From positions 62,001 through 126,000 of the forward strand of contig NZ_BMTR01000016.1 in NCBI RefSeq assembly GCF_014649775.1: 64,000 nt of DNA. The letters are read 5' to 3'. Positions 17,048 to 25,385 of the stretch are shown here, in pieces. Origin of the DNA: Streptomyces longisporoflavus. GTDB taxonomy: Bacteria > Actinomycetota > Actinomycetes > Streptomycetales > Streptomycetaceae. A program made the translations under genes and the position numbers. How positions within the stretch are numbered: the first letter of the stretch is position 1; each line of letters begins with the position of its first letter. Under the pieces are notes generated by a model. It worked only from the letters and a program-made list of their open reading frames with translations, was not told the DNA's origin and searched no databases.

Positions 17048-18046
17048 TCACAGCTTGCGCAGGCTCAGCTTCCGCACCTTGTGGTCCTCGCCCTTGCGGA
17101 TGACCAGGGCGGCCCGGCCGCGCGTGGGGGCCACGTTCTCCAGGAGGTTGGGCTTGTTGATGGTGCGCCAGGTCGTACGGGCGTAGTCCAGGGCCTCTTC
17201 CTCCGAGACCTGGGTGTACTTGCGGAAGTACGAGGACGGGTCCTGGAACGCCGTGGCGCGCAGCTTCTTGAAGCGGTTGAGGTACCAGCGCTCGATGTCC
17301 TCGGCGCGGGCGTCCACGTACACGCTGAAGTCGAAGTAGTCGGCGAGGCCCACGCGGGTGCGGCCGTCCTTGCCGGGGAGGGCCGGCTGGAGGACGTTGA
17401 TGCCCTCGACGATGAGGATGTCGGGGCGCCGGACCGTCAGGCGCTGATCCGGCACGATGTCGTAGATCAGGTGGGAGTAGACGGGCGCCGTCACCTCGTC
17501 CTTGCCCGCCTTGATGTCCGCGACGAAACGGGTGAGCGCGCGGCGGTCGTACGACTCCGGGAACCCCTTTCTGGACATCAGGCCGCGGGCTTCCAGCTCC
17601 CTGGTGGGCAGCAGGAAGCCGTCCGTCGTGACGCGCTCCACGCGGGGGTGCTCGGGCCAGCGGGAGAGCAGGGCCTGGAGGAGGCGGGCGACGGTCGACT
17701 TGCCGACGGCCACCGAGCCGGCGACCCCTATGACGAAGGGGGTGCCCGACTGGGAGCCCTTCTCGCCGAGGAAGGTGTTGAGCGCGCCCCGCAGGCCGTC
17801 CGTGGCGCCTACGTAGAGGTTCAGGAGGCGGGAGAGCGGGAGATAGATGTCCCGCACCTCGTCGAGGTCGATGACATCGCCGAGGCCGCGCAGCTTCTCC
17901 AGCTCCTCGGCGGTCAGGGGCAGCGGCGTCTTGTCACGCAGGGCACTCCACTCGGCGCGGGTGAGGTCGACGTAGGGAGTCGCCTCCGGCCTGTGCCGGT
18001 GGGCGCTCCGCGGGTTCGTCGGGGGTACGGAGACCGAAGAGATCAC
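17048..18046 (-). CDS. coaA: Pantothenate kinase, type I
   Basis: 332 residues. It phosphorylates pantothenate in the first step of CoA synthesis. The Walker A motif is GVAGSVAVGKST (about residues 113-124), the family block PYVDLTRAEWSALRD is near residue 25, and VTTDGFLLPTRELEARGLMSRKGFPESYD carries the substrate-binding region. It starts at a GTG with no ribosome binding site, close behind an A/T-rich TAACAAT, so it may be leaderless. It is divergent from acpS, which links CoA synthesis to the enzyme that uses CoA to activate acyl carrier protein. Confidence 0.95.
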   Translation of the reverse strand: MISSVSVPPTNPRSAHRHRPEATPYVDLTRAEWSALRDKTPLPLTAEELEKLRGLGDVIDLDEVRDIYLPLSRLLNLYVGATDGLRGALNTFLGEKGSQSGTPFVIGVAGSVAVGKSTVARLLQALLSRWPEHPRVERVTTDGFLLPTRELEARGLMSRKGFPESYDRRALTRFVADIKAGKDEVTAPVYSHLIYDIVPDQRLTVRRPDILIVEGINVLQPALPGKDGRTRVGLADYFDFSVYVDARAEDIERWYLNRFKKLRATAFQDPSSYFRKYTQVSEEEALDYARTTWRTINKPNLLENVAPTRGRAALVIRKGEDHKVRKLSLRKL

Positions 18047-18165
18047 AGTCCATTGTTACGGCTGTTTGAACGGGGCGGGGGGTGGGGTGTGTCACCCTCT
18101 GCCGGGCTTGCACCGTTGAGTGCGTGACCCCCGCGGGGCTCGAACCGCTCGGGCACCCGGCCTCG

Positions 18166-18171
18166 TAGGCT
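18166..18171 (+). promoter_or_regulatory. -10 box for leaderless acpS
   Basis: TAGGCT followed by 7 nt and then the GTG at 18179; no ribosome binding site is present. Confidence 0.5.
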
Positions 18172-18178
18172 GCTGCCC

Positions 18179-18547
18179 GTGATTATTGGGGTCGGTATCG
18201 ATGTGGCCGAGATCGAGCGGTTCGAGGCGGCGCTCGAACGTACGGCCGGGATGGCGGGGCGTCTCTTCGTGGAGCGGGAGCTGCTGCTTCCGAGCGGGGA
18301 GCGGCGGGGAATCGCCTCACTCGCGGCACGGTTCGCTGCCAAGGAGGCGCTGGCCAAGGCTCTGGGGGCGCCTTCCGGGCTCCGGTGGACGGACGCGGAG
18401 GTGTTCGTCGAGGAGAGCGGGCAGCCGCGGCTGCGGGTGAAGGGAACGGTCGCCGCGCGGGCCGCCGAGCTGGGGGTGCGGTCGTGGCACGTCTCGCTCA
18501 GCCATGACGCGGGGGTGGCTTCCGCGGTGGTGATCGCCGAGGGGTGA
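18179..18547 (+). CDS. acpS: Holo-[acyl-carrier-protein] synthase
   Basis: 122 residues. It transfers 4'-phosphopantetheine from CoA to acyl carrier proteins. The Mg-binding Asp is in MIIGVGIDVAEIERFE (Asp8) and the catalytic Glu in ARFAAKEALAKALG; HVSLSHDAGVASAVV near the C-terminus is the third signature. It starts with GTG. nnrD begins 69 nt downstream, the common actinobacterial acpS-nnrD-alr order. Confidence 0.95.
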   Translation: MIIGVGIDVAEIERFEAALERTAGMAGRLFVERELLLPSGERRGIASLAARFAAKEALAKALGAPSGLRWTDAEVFVEESGQPRLRVKGTVAARAAELGVRSWHVSLSHDAGVASAVVIAEG

Positions 18548-18616
18548 TCGCCGGTCGCTGTGGGCTGGTCGCGGGGGCTGATTGCTGAGGGGTGGGCTAC
18601 GGGTGACACTCGGGGC

Positions 18617-20080
18617 ATGCGTACTGCGTTTTCGGTGGAGACGGTCAGGGCGGCCGAGCGGGAGCTGATGGCTCGGGTGCCGGAGGGTGCCCTGATGCAG
18701 AGGGCCGCGGCGGGGCTCGCGGTGGTCTGTGCCGAGGTGCTCGGCAAGGTGTACGGGTCCCGGGTCGTGCTGCTCGTGGGCAGCGGGGACAACGGAGGCG
18801 ACGCGCTGTACGCCGGGGTGCGGCTCGCCCGGCGCGGGGCGGGCGTCTGTGCGGTGCTGCTCTCACCCGAACGGGTGCACGCGGGCGGGCTTGCGGCGTT
18901 TCGGGGGGCCGGGGGGCGGGTCGTCGGGATCGAGGGCGCGGAGGGCGTGCTGCGGCGGGCCGACCTTGTCGTCGACGGGATCGTGGGCATCGGAGGGAAG
19001 GGCGGGCTGCGGGCGCCGGCGGCTCAACTGATGGGTGCGGTAAGGGAGTCGGGGGCGCCTGTCGTCGCCGTGGACCTGCCTAGCGGGGTCGACGCGGACA
19101 GCGGGGAGGTCGCCGGCGAGGCCGTGCGGGCGGACGTGACGGTGACGTTCGGGGCGTACAAGCCGGGGCTGTTGATCGATCCGGGGCGGGAGTACGCGGG
19201 GGTCGTGCGATTCGTCGACATCGGGCTGGGGCATGGGGGCGTGCCGGGCGGGGGCGACGGCTCGGGAGAGGGCGCGGTCGAGGCGCTTCAGTACGCCGAT
19301 GTGGCCTCGCTGCTTCCGATGCCGACCGGGGAGAGCGACAAGTACCGGCGGGGGGTCGTAGGGATCGTCGCCGGGTCCGGCCGGTACCCCGGAGCCGCCG
19401 TGCTCTGCGTCGCCGGTGCGCTGCGGGGCGGCGCGGGGGCCGTGCGCTACGTGGGGCACGCCGCGGACGCGGTCATCGCCCGGTTCCCGGAGACCCTCGT
19501 GTCCGGGGGGCCGCCGTCCAAGGCCGGGCGGGTGCAGGCCTGGGTGGTCGGTCCCGGGCTCGGGGACGACTCCGAGCGGCTCGAGGACGTGGTCGGCGCC
19601 GATGTGCCGGTGCTGATCGACGCGGACGGGTTGCGGCTCGCGGATGAGGCGGCGGTACGGGGGCGCAGCGCCCCTACCTTGCTCACGCCGCACGCGGGTG
19701 AGGCTGCCGCCCTGCTGGGGGTCGCGCGCGAGGAGGTCGAGCGCGGACGCCTCGCCGCCGTGCGGGAGTTGGCGGGCCGGTACCGGGCGACCGTGCTGCT
19801 CAAGGGGTCTACGACGCTGGTCGCCGCCGAGGGCGGGGGCGGTGCGGTGCGGGTCAACCCGACCGGCACGCCCTGGCTGGCCACCGCGGGCAGCGGGGAT
19901 GTGCTCTCGGGGCTCGCGGGCGCGTTGCTGGCGGCGGGGCTCGGCGCGGCGGACGCGGGGGCTGTGGGGGCGTATCTGCACGGGCTCGCCGCGCGACATG
20001 CGGCGGACGGGGCTCCGGTGGGTGCGCATGATGTGGCGGCGGCGATTCCTGCGGCTTGGCGGGATGTGCGGGGGGACTAG
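18617..20080 (+). CDS. nnrD: Bifunctional NAD(P)H-hydrate epimerase / ADP-dependent dehydratase
   Basis: 487 residues. It repairs damaged NAD(P)HX. The N-terminal NnrE (YjeF_N) epimerase domain covers about 1-210 with VGSGDNGGDALYAGVRLARRG. The C-terminal NnrD (ribokinase-like) domain covers about 235-487 with GVVGIVAGSGRYPGAAVLC and the ATP-dependent dehydratase signature NPTGTPWLATAGSGDVLSGL near residue 415-435. The start is the ATG at 18617 (MRTAFSVETVRAAERELMARV); a GACACT box ends 6 nt upstream, suggesting a leaderless start. An in-frame start at 18560 adds an implausible leader. Confidence 0.93.
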   Translation: MRTAFSVETVRAAERELMARVPEGALMQRAAAGLAVVCAEVLGKVYGSRVVLLVGSGDNGGDALYAGVRLARRGAGVCAVLLSPERVHAGGLAAFRGAGGRVVGIEGAEGVLRRADLVVDGIVGIGGKGGLRAPAAQLMGAVRESGAPVVAVDLPSGVDADSGEVAGEAVRADVTVTFGAYKPGLLIDPGREYAGVVRFVDIGLGHGGVPGGGDGSGEGAVEALQYADVASLLPMPTGESDKYRRGVVGIVAGSGRYPGAAVLCVAGALRGGAGAVRYVGHAADAVIARFPETLVSGGPPSKAGRVQAWVVGPGLGDDSERLEDVVGADVPVLIDADGLRLADEAAVRGRSAPTLLTPHAGEAAALLGVAREEVERGRLAAVRELAGRYRATVLLKGSTTLVAAEGGGGAVRVNPTGTPWLATAGSGDVLSGLAGALLAAGLGAADAGAVGAYLHGLAARHAADGAPVGAHDVAAAIPAAWRDVRGD

Positions 20081-20279
20081 CGTCCGGGGTGGCGGGGTGG
20101 TGGTTTCGGGTGCGGGCGGGTGCGTTTCGGGGTGGGGCTCGGTGCGGGGAAGTCGCGGGGGAGTAGAAGGGGCAGAGGTGTTCGGGGCGGGGCCGAGGGG
20201 TGGGGTCGGTGGCGGTGCGGGGTGGGTTGACCCTGCTGCTGACGGGGTTTCGGTCGGCTCTGAGAGACTGGGCGGCGAT
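20081..20279 (+). other. G-run-rich leader upstream of alr
   Basis: 199 bp without a gene, strongly G-biased on the + strand. It includes four GGGG runs at 20184-20205 with loops of 1, 4 and 1 nt, a textbook intramolecular G-quadruplex motif, about 75 nt upstream of the alr start. Confidence 0.55.
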
Positions 20280-21431
20280 ATGACTGAGACCGCACCCTTG
20301 CGTGCCCGCGCCGAGATCGACCTGGCCGCCCTCCGGGCCAACGTGCGCTCTTTGCGCGCCCACGCGCCGGACGCCGCCTTCATGGCCGTCGTGAAGGCGG
20401 ACGCGTACGGCCACGGGATGGTGCCCTGCGCCCGTGCCGCCGTCGAGGCGGGAGCCACCTGGGTGGGCACCGCGACCCCCGAGGAGGCTCTCGCGCTGCG
20501 GGCCGCCGGGATCGGGGGGCGCGTCATGTGCTGGCTGTGGACCCCCGGCGGGCCCTGGCGCGAGGGCGTCGACGCCGATCTCGACATGTCCGTGAGCGGC
20601 ATGTGGGCCCTGCGCGAAGTGGTGGCCGCCGCGCGGGAGGCGGGGCGCACGGCCCGTATCCAGCTGAAGGCCGACACCGGCCTCGGACGCAACGGCTGCA
20701 TGCCCGCCGACTGGCCCGAACTCGTCTCCCAGGCGCGTCAGGCCGAGGCCGAGGGGCTGGTGCGTGTCACCGGCATCTGGTCGCACTTCGCGTGTGCCGA
20801 CGAGCCGGGGCACCCCTCCATCGCCGCCCAGCTCGTGCTGTTCCGGGAGATGATCGCCGCCGCCGAGGAGCGCGGCATCCGGCCCGAGGTGCGGCACATC
20901 GCCAACTCGCCCGGCACGCTCACGCTTCCGGAGACGCACTTCGATCTCGTACGCCCCGGAATCGCGATGTACGGGATCTCGCCCGTGCCGCAGGTCGGCA
21001 CCCCGGAGGACTTCGGGCTGCGGCCCGTCATGACGCTCAGCGCGTCGCTGGCCCTCGTGAAGCACGCTCCGGGGGGTCACGGCGTCAGTTACGGGCATCA
21101 GTACGTCACACCCGGCGAGACGACCCTCGGGCTCGTCCCGGTCGGGTACGGGGACGGGATCCCGCGGCACGCGTCGGGCACCGGGCCCGTGCTTGTGGGC
21201 GGCAAGCTGCGGAAGGTCGCGGGAAGGGTGGCGATGGACCAGTTCGTGGTCGACCTCGGCGGTGACGAGCCCGCGGTGGGCTCCGAAGCCGTCCTGTTCG
21301 GCCCCGGCGACCGGGGGGAGCCGACCGCCGAGGACTGGGCACAGGCGGCGGGCACCATCGCGTACGAGATCGTCACCCGCATCGGTTCGCGTGTTCCGCG
21401 CGTCCATGTGAATGAGCGACCCGGCGAGTGA
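20280..21431 (+). CDS. alr: Alanine racemase
   Basis: 383 residues. A PLP enzyme that makes D-alanine for peptidoglycan. The PLP Lys is in AVVKADAYGHG (Lys39) and the catalytic Tyr in the SYGHQYV region of the second domain; GRVAMDQFVVDLG is also typical. The ATG at 20280 gives MTETAPLRARAEIDLAALRANV. The gene follows nnrD and precedes an alpha/beta hydrolase after 13 nt. Confidence 0.97.
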   Translation: MTETAPLRARAEIDLAALRANVRSLRAHAPDAAFMAVVKADAYGHGMVPCARAAVEAGATWVGTATPEEALALRAAGIGGRVMCWLWTPGGPWREGVDADLDMSVSGMWALREVVAAAREAGRTARIQLKADTGLGRNGCMPADWPELVSQARQAEAEGLVRVTGIWSHFACADEPGHPSIAAQLVLFREMIAAAEERGIRPEVRHIANSPGTLTLPETHFDLVRPGIAMYGISPVPQVGTPEDFGLRPVMTLSASLALVKHAPGGHGVSYGHQYVTPGETTLGLVPVGYGDGIPRHASGTGPVLVGGKLRKVAGRVAMDQFVVDLGGDEPAVGSEAVLFGPGDRGEPTAEDWAQAAGTIAYEIVTRIGSRVPRVHVNERPGE

Positions 21432-21444
21432 GTAGGAGCGGCAC

Positions 21445-22656
21445 GTGAGCGAGACGACCACGGGGGCGGCCGCAGAGGCGGTGACGGAAGTCGCCGCGAC
21501 GGCCGGAAACTGGCGCAGGGCCGGTTTCGCCGGTGCCGCGATAGGCGTCGTCGCCGCGGGCGCCGCCGCCGGTGTCGCCATCGAGCGGCTTACCGTCGGG
21601 CGCGGCATGCGCAAGAAGGCGCGGCTCGCGCTCGACGCCTCGGGGCCGTACGGCTCGCTGCGCGGCCTGCCGGGCCAGGCGTACGCCGACGACGGCACGG
21701 AGCTCTCCTACGAGGTCGACGAGGTCGAGCCGGACAGCGCGCAGGCCCCGCGGCGGCGCAGGCTCTTCGGCCGCAAGGCACCGGCCCCCGTCACCGTCGT
21801 CTTCAGCCACGGCTACTGCCTGAGCCAGGACTCCTGGCACTTCCAGCGGGATGCCCTGCGCGGCGTCGTGCGCTGCGTGTACTGGGACCAGCGCAGCCAC
21901 GGCCGGTCGGGGCGCGGCGCCGCGCAGCTGGCGGACCGTACGCCGGTCTCCATCGACCAGTTGGGGCGGGACCTCAAGGCCGTCATCGACGCGGCGGCCC
22001 CCGAGGGCCCGCTGGTCCTGGTCGGGCACTCCATGGGCGGCATGACGACGATGGCCCTCGCCGACCACTTCCCCGAGCTCATCCGCGAGCGCGTCGTCGG
22101 CGTGGCCCTCGTCGGTACGTCGTCCGGGCGGCTCGGCGAGGTCAACTTCGGCCTGCCGATCGCGGGGATGAACGCGGTGCGCCGCGTGCTTCCGGGGGTC
22201 CTGAAGGCGCTCGGCTCGCAGGCCGAGCTGGTCGAGAAGGGGCGGCGGGCCACCGCGGACCTCTTCGCCGGGATCATCAAGCGCTACTCGTTCTCGTCGA
22301 GGGAGGTGGATCCGGCCATCTCGCGGTTTGCCGAGCGCATGATCGAGTCGACGCCCATCGACGTGGTCGCGGAGTTCTATCCGGCGTTCGCCGAGCACGA
22401 CAAGACCGAGGCCCTGAAGCACTTCGCGGAGCTGCCGGTGCTCGTGCTCGCCGGGGACAAGGACCTGGTGACGCCCAGCGAGCACAGCGAGGTCATCGCG
22501 GACCTGCTCCCGGATGCCGAGCTCGTGCTCGTCCCGGACGCGGGGCACCTGGTCATGCTGGAGCACCCCGAGGTCGTCACGGACCGCCTCGCGGACCTTC
22601 TCACGCGGGCGGGAGCGGTGCCCGAGGCGGCCGGGGCACGGACGTCCAGCCGCTAA
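21445..22656 (+). CDS. Alpha/beta hydrolase, membrane-anchored
   Basis: 403 residues from a GTG with GGAGCGG upstream. One hydrophobic helix near residues 27-50 (GFAGAAIGVVAAGAAAGVAI) is followed by an alpha/beta hydrolase fold with FSHGYCLSQDSWHFQ (oxyanion region), the nucleophile in GHSMGGMTTM, an Asp in AGDKDLVTPSEHS and His in DAGHLVMLEHPE. Conserved beside alr and tsaE in Streptomyces as I remember it. Substrate unknown. It is in an operon-like arrangement with alr. Confidence 0.9.
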   Translation: MSETTTGAAAEAVTEVAATAGNWRRAGFAGAAIGVVAAGAAAGVAIERLTVGRGMRKKARLALDASGPYGSLRGLPGQAYADDGTELSYEVDEVEPDSAQAPRRRRLFGRKAPAPVTVVFSHGYCLSQDSWHFQRDALRGVVRCVYWDQRSHGRSGRGAAQLADRTPVSIDQLGRDLKAVIDAAAPEGPLVLVGHSMGGMTTMALADHFPELIRERVVGVALVGTSSGRLGEVNFGLPIAGMNAVRRVLPGVLKALGSQAELVEKGRRATADLFAGIIKRYSFSSREVDPAISRFAERMIESTPIDVVAEFYPAFAEHDKTEALKHFAELPVLVLAGDKDLVTPSEHSEVIADLLPDAELVLVPDAGHLVMLEHPEVVTDRLADLLTRAGAVPEAAGARTSSR

Positions 22657-22667
22657 CGTGGGTGGGC

Positions 22668-23180
22668 ATGGAAGCACCGCACAACCCGGCCCCCGTGAAC
22701 TCCCTCGACCTCACCGTCACCTCGCCCGAACAGATGGGCGATCTGGGTCGCCGCCTGGCCAAGCTGCTGCGCCCCGGTGACCTCGTGATGCTCTCCGGCG
22801 AACTCGGCGCCGGCAAGACGACCCTGACCCGCGGCCTGGGCGAGGGCCTCGGCGTCCGGGGTGCCGTCACGTCCCCGACCTTCGTCATCGCCCGCGTCCA
22901 TCCCTCCCTGTCCGACGGGCCGCCGCTGGTGCACGTGGACGCGTACCGCCTGGGCGGCGGCCTCGACGAGATGGAGGACCTCGACCTGGACGTCTCGCTG
23001 CCCGAGTCGGTGATCGTCGTGGAGTGGGGCGACGGCAAGGTCGAGGAGCTCTCGGACGAACGGCTGCGCATCGCCATCGACCGGACCGTCGGCGATACGA
23101 CGGACGAGGTACGCGAGGTGAGGCTGACCGGCGTCGGAGAGCGCTGGTCCGAGGCAGACCTCACGCTGCTCACGGCCTGA
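22668..23180 (+). CDS. tsaE: tRNA threonylcarbamoyladenosine biosynthesis ATPase TsaE
   Basis: 170 residues. It works with TsaB and TsaD to make t6A37 in ANN-decoding tRNAs. The Walker A motif SGELGAGKTTLTRGLGEGLG is at about residues 43-62, followed by SPTFVIARVHPS and the Walker B-like region with HVDAYRLGG. The ATG at 22668 is preferred: TAACGT ends 8 nt upstream and overlaps the previous stop, consistent with a leaderless start. A GTG at 22662 is also possible. tsaB and tsaD lie 1-2 kb downstream. Confidence 0.93.
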   Translation: MEAPHNPAPVNSLDLTVTSPEQMGDLGRRLAKLLRPGDLVMLSGELGAGKTTLTRGLGEGLGVRGAVTSPTFVIARVHPSLSDGPPLVHVDAYRLGGGLDEMEDLDLDVSLPESVIVVEWGDGKVEELSDERLRIAIDRTVGDTTDEVREVRLTGVGERWSEADLTLLTA

Positions 23181-23350
23181 GCGTCGCGCGGGGCGGTCGC
23201 GGGGCGGTCTCGCGGCCTGAACTCGCCCGAACCCGCCCCCGCGGCCCGAACCCGCCCCCAGCTCTCGTTCTTTTCGCCCGAACATTCCGACAAGGCGTCG
23301 GCAAGATGTTGCGCGGTGTGCGTCGGGCGTGGTCACATGGGTGTCGGTAC

Positions 23351-23370
23351 TGGTTAGGTCTACCTAACCA
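23351..23370. promoter_or_regulatory. 20-bp palindrome, candidate operator
   Basis: TGGTTAGGT-CT-ACCTAACCA has perfect 9-bp arms and lies 29 nt upstream of a small ORF. The TTAGGT/ACCTAA halves are those of actinobacterial iron boxes (DmdR/IdeR), but the spacing is 2 bp rather than 7, so the regulator is uncertain. Confidence 0.6.
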
Positions 23371-23399
23371 CGTCTGCCCCCGGAGCCCAGGAGGCATCC

Positions 23400-23594
23400 A
23401 TGTCGGCTTCAGAACGTGACGCCAGGACGCGGCCGTGCGCGCTGCCGAGGCCAACGGAGCCATCAAGGCCATCGGGGATTTCCATGCGCGATCTGCTGGC
23501 GTCCTGCGCGGCCGCGAGCGCCGTGTCCACACCGCCGCGCGACCCGGCCCCTAGGGGCGAAGCGGTTACGGAACGACGACGACCTTCTTGCTGA
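23400..23594 (+). CDS. Small protein of unknown function (64 residues)
   Basis: An ATG preceded by a perfect AGGAGG at 23389-23394 with 5 nt between them, the best ribosome binding site of the region. The product is MSASERDARTRPCALPRPTE and onwards with a central MRDLLASCAAASAVSTPPRD; it has no signal peptide or known motif and contains three Cys residues. It overlaps the end of the convergent gene by 29 bp. The palindrome upstream and the ribosome binding site argue that it is real; composition alone would not. Confidence 0.55.
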   Translation: MSASERDARTRPCALPRPTEPSRPSGISMRDLLASCAAASAVSTPPRDPAPRGEAVTERRRPSC

Positions 23595-24126
23595 TCGTCG
23601 CGAACTCCCACATCGCGTTGCCGTCCTTGCGCGACTCGCGGATGCCGCCGGTCTTCTTCGACGGGTCGGGCTTCGGCGTCGAGCCGTCCGTCGCGGCGCT
23701 GAAGCCGATCGCGATCCCGTCGACGTTCGCGAAACGCACCACGTGCTCGATCGCCACGCCGTCCGTTCCGGTGACGGTGCCCGAGCGCGAGGTGACGGCG
23801 TACGTGCCGGGGGCCGGGTCCACCGTGCTCGGCGTGACCTTGAACGTGCGCTGCGCCTTGCCGGTGGCGCCGACCAGCCACACGCGGTCGTCGCCCACGG
23901 AGTAGACGACCCGCTCGCCCGTACCGGACTGCGCGGGGACCGCCGCCGGGTCGGTCTTGTCCTCGGGGGAGCGCGAGGCCGTGGCGGAGGGGGACTTGTC
24001 CGGCTTCTTGCCCAGGTCTTCCGGCGCGCTCGCCGAGGCCTGGTAAGCGAGGAAGCCGACCGCGGCGACCGCGGCGGCGGTGAGCCCGGCCACGAATCCC
24101 GAGCTGCTCCTGGACAACTGCGCCAC
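23566..24126 (-). CDS. Degenerate L,D-transpeptidase (YkuD-like) protein, membrane-anchored
   Basis: 186 residues. An N-terminal hydrophobic helix (about 10-30) is followed by a Ser/Pro/Lys linker and a domain at about 70-186 that reads like a YkuD fold: VVYSVGDDRVWLVGATGKAQ, RTFKVTPSTVDPAPGTYAV, DGIAIGFSA and a C-terminal KKVVVVP. Where active enzymes have SHGCIR, this protein has KTGGIR, so the catalytic Cys and its His are missing, and the upstream HG is replaced by IGFS. It is probably a non-catalytic envelope protein. Assignment is by pattern and should be tested by profile search. Confidence 0.65.
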   Translation of the reverse strand: MAQLSRSSSGFVAGLTAAAVAAVGFLAYQASASAPEDLGKKPDKSPSATASRSPEDKTDPAAVPAQSGTGERVVYSVGDDRVWLVGATGKAQRTFKVTPSTVDPAPGTYAVTSRSGTVTGTDGVAIEHVVRFANVDGIAIGFSAATDGSTPKPDPSKKTGGIRESRKDGNAMWEFATISKKVVVVP

Positions 24127-24213
24127 CCTCTTCGTACTCCGTACGGCTATGGGGTGACGTTAGCAGCAGGTGTGCGGCATCCCCGGTCGGCCGTGCGCCG
24201 GGCGCCGGAGCCG

Positions 24214-24219
24214 TAGGCT
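24214..24219 (+). promoter_or_regulatory. -10 box for leaderless tsaB
   Basis: TAGGCT followed by 6 nt and then the GTG at 24226; no ribosome binding site. Confidence 0.5.
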
Positions 24220-24225
24220 ATTCGC

Positions 24226-24882
24226 GTGCTCTTGCTCGCTCTGGATACCGCCACCCCCGCCGTCACCGTCGCGCTGCACGACGGCTCGTCCGTCGTCGCA
24301 GCCTCCAGCCAGGTGGACGCCCGCCGTCACGGCGAGCTGCTCCTGCCCGCCGTCGACCGCGTCCTCGCCGAGGCCGGGCTGAGACTCGACGCCGTGACCG
24401 GCATCGTCGTCGGCGTGGGCCCCGGCCCCTACACCGGTCTGCGCGTCGGCCTGATGACCGCCGACACCTTCGGCCTCGCGCTCGGCGTGCCCGTGCACGG
24501 GATCTGCACGCTCGACGGCCTCGCGTACGAGTCCGGCATCGAGAGCGGGCCCTTCGTGGTCGCCACGGACGCGCGCCGCAAGGAGGTCTACTGGGCGCGG
24601 TACGCGGACCCGCGCACCCGCCTCACCGAGGCCGCCGTGGACCGCCCCGCCGACATCACGGACGAGGTGGCGGGCCTGCCCGCCGTCGGCGCCGGCGCGG
24701 TGCTCTACCCCGACACCTTCCCGGACGCCCGCGCCCCCGAGCACGTTTCGGCGGCCTCGCTCGCGTCCCTCGCCGCTCTTAAGCTCGCCGCGGGGGAGGA
24801 ACTCCTTCCCCCGAGGCCGCTGTACCTGCGCCGACCCGACGCGCAAGTGCCCAAGAACTACAAGGTGGTCACCCCCAAGTGA
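24226..24882 (+). CDS. tsaB: tRNA threonylcarbamoyladenosine biosynthesis protein TsaB
   Basis: 218 residues, starting LLLALDTATPAVTVALHDG, the ASKHA-fold N-terminus. GVGPGPYTGLRVGLMTADTFGLAL is the TsaB signature. It is the scaffold partner of TsaD in t6A synthesis. The GTGA overlap (24879-24882) couples it to rimI, and rimI overlaps tsaD, forming the common tsaB-rimI-tsaD operon. Confidence 0.95.
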   Translation: MLLLALDTATPAVTVALHDGSSVVAASSQVDARRHGELLLPAVDRVLAEAGLRLDAVTGIVVGVGPGPYTGLRVGLMTADTFGLALGVPVHGICTLDGLAYESGIESGPFVVATDARRKEVYWARYADPRTRLTEAAVDRPADITDEVAGLPAVGAGAVLYPDTFPDARAPEHVSAASLASLAALKLAAGEELLPPRPLYLRRPDAQVPKNYKVVTPK

Positions 24883-25385
24883 CATCCGTGACGACAGCTG
24901 TCCTGCGCGAGATGCGCTGGTGGGACATCGAACCGGTCTACGTCCTCGAGAAGGAGCTCTTCCCGGACGACGCCTGGTCGCGCGGCATGTTCTGGTCCGA
25001 GCTGTCCCACGCGCGCGGGCCGCAGGCCACCCGCCGCTATGTGGTGGCGATGGACGGCGACCGGCTCGTCGGGTACGCGGGGCTCGCCTCGGGCGGCGAC
25101 CAGGCCGACGTACAGACCATCGCGGTGGCCCCGAGCCACTGGGGCACGGGCCTCGGCTCCCGGCTCCTGACCGACCTGCTGAGCGCGGCCACCGCCTTCG
25201 AGTGCGCCGAGGTCATGCTCGAGGTGCGGGTCGACAACACCCGGGCGCAGAAGCTGTACGAGCGCTTCGGCTTCGAGCCCATCGGCTTCAGGCGCGGCTA
25301 CTACCAGCCGGGCAACGTGGACGCCCTGGTGATGCGTCTGACCGATCCATCGACATCCGTACAAGGAACCGACACCCATGGCTGA
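24879..25385 (+). CDS. rimI: Ribosomal-protein-alanine N-acetyltransferase RimI
   Basis: 168 residues, a single GNAT domain. The acetyl-CoA binding loop is VAPSHWGTGLGSRLL (Q/RxxGxG/A-like) at about residues 86-100, followed by EVRVDNTRAQKLYERFGFEPIGFRRGYY, typical of RimI. It starts on the GTG that overlaps the tsaB stop and ends 8 bp inside the tsaD start. Bacterial RimI acetylates S18, and possibly other N-termini. Confidence 0.92.
   Translation: MTSVTTAVLREMRWWDIEPVYVLEKELFPDDAWSRGMFWSELSHARGPQATRRYVVAMDGDRLVGYAGLASGGDQADVQTIAVAPSHWGTGLGSRLLTDLLSAATAFECAEVMLEVRVDNTRAQKLYERFGFEPIGFRRGYYQPGNVDALVMRLTDPSTSVQGTDTHG

Noticed and set aside
23351..23370. Canonical iron box (DmdR/IdeR)
   Set aside because: The TTAGGT and ACCTAA halves are 2 bp apart, not 7, so it is reported only as a palindrome of unknown regulator.
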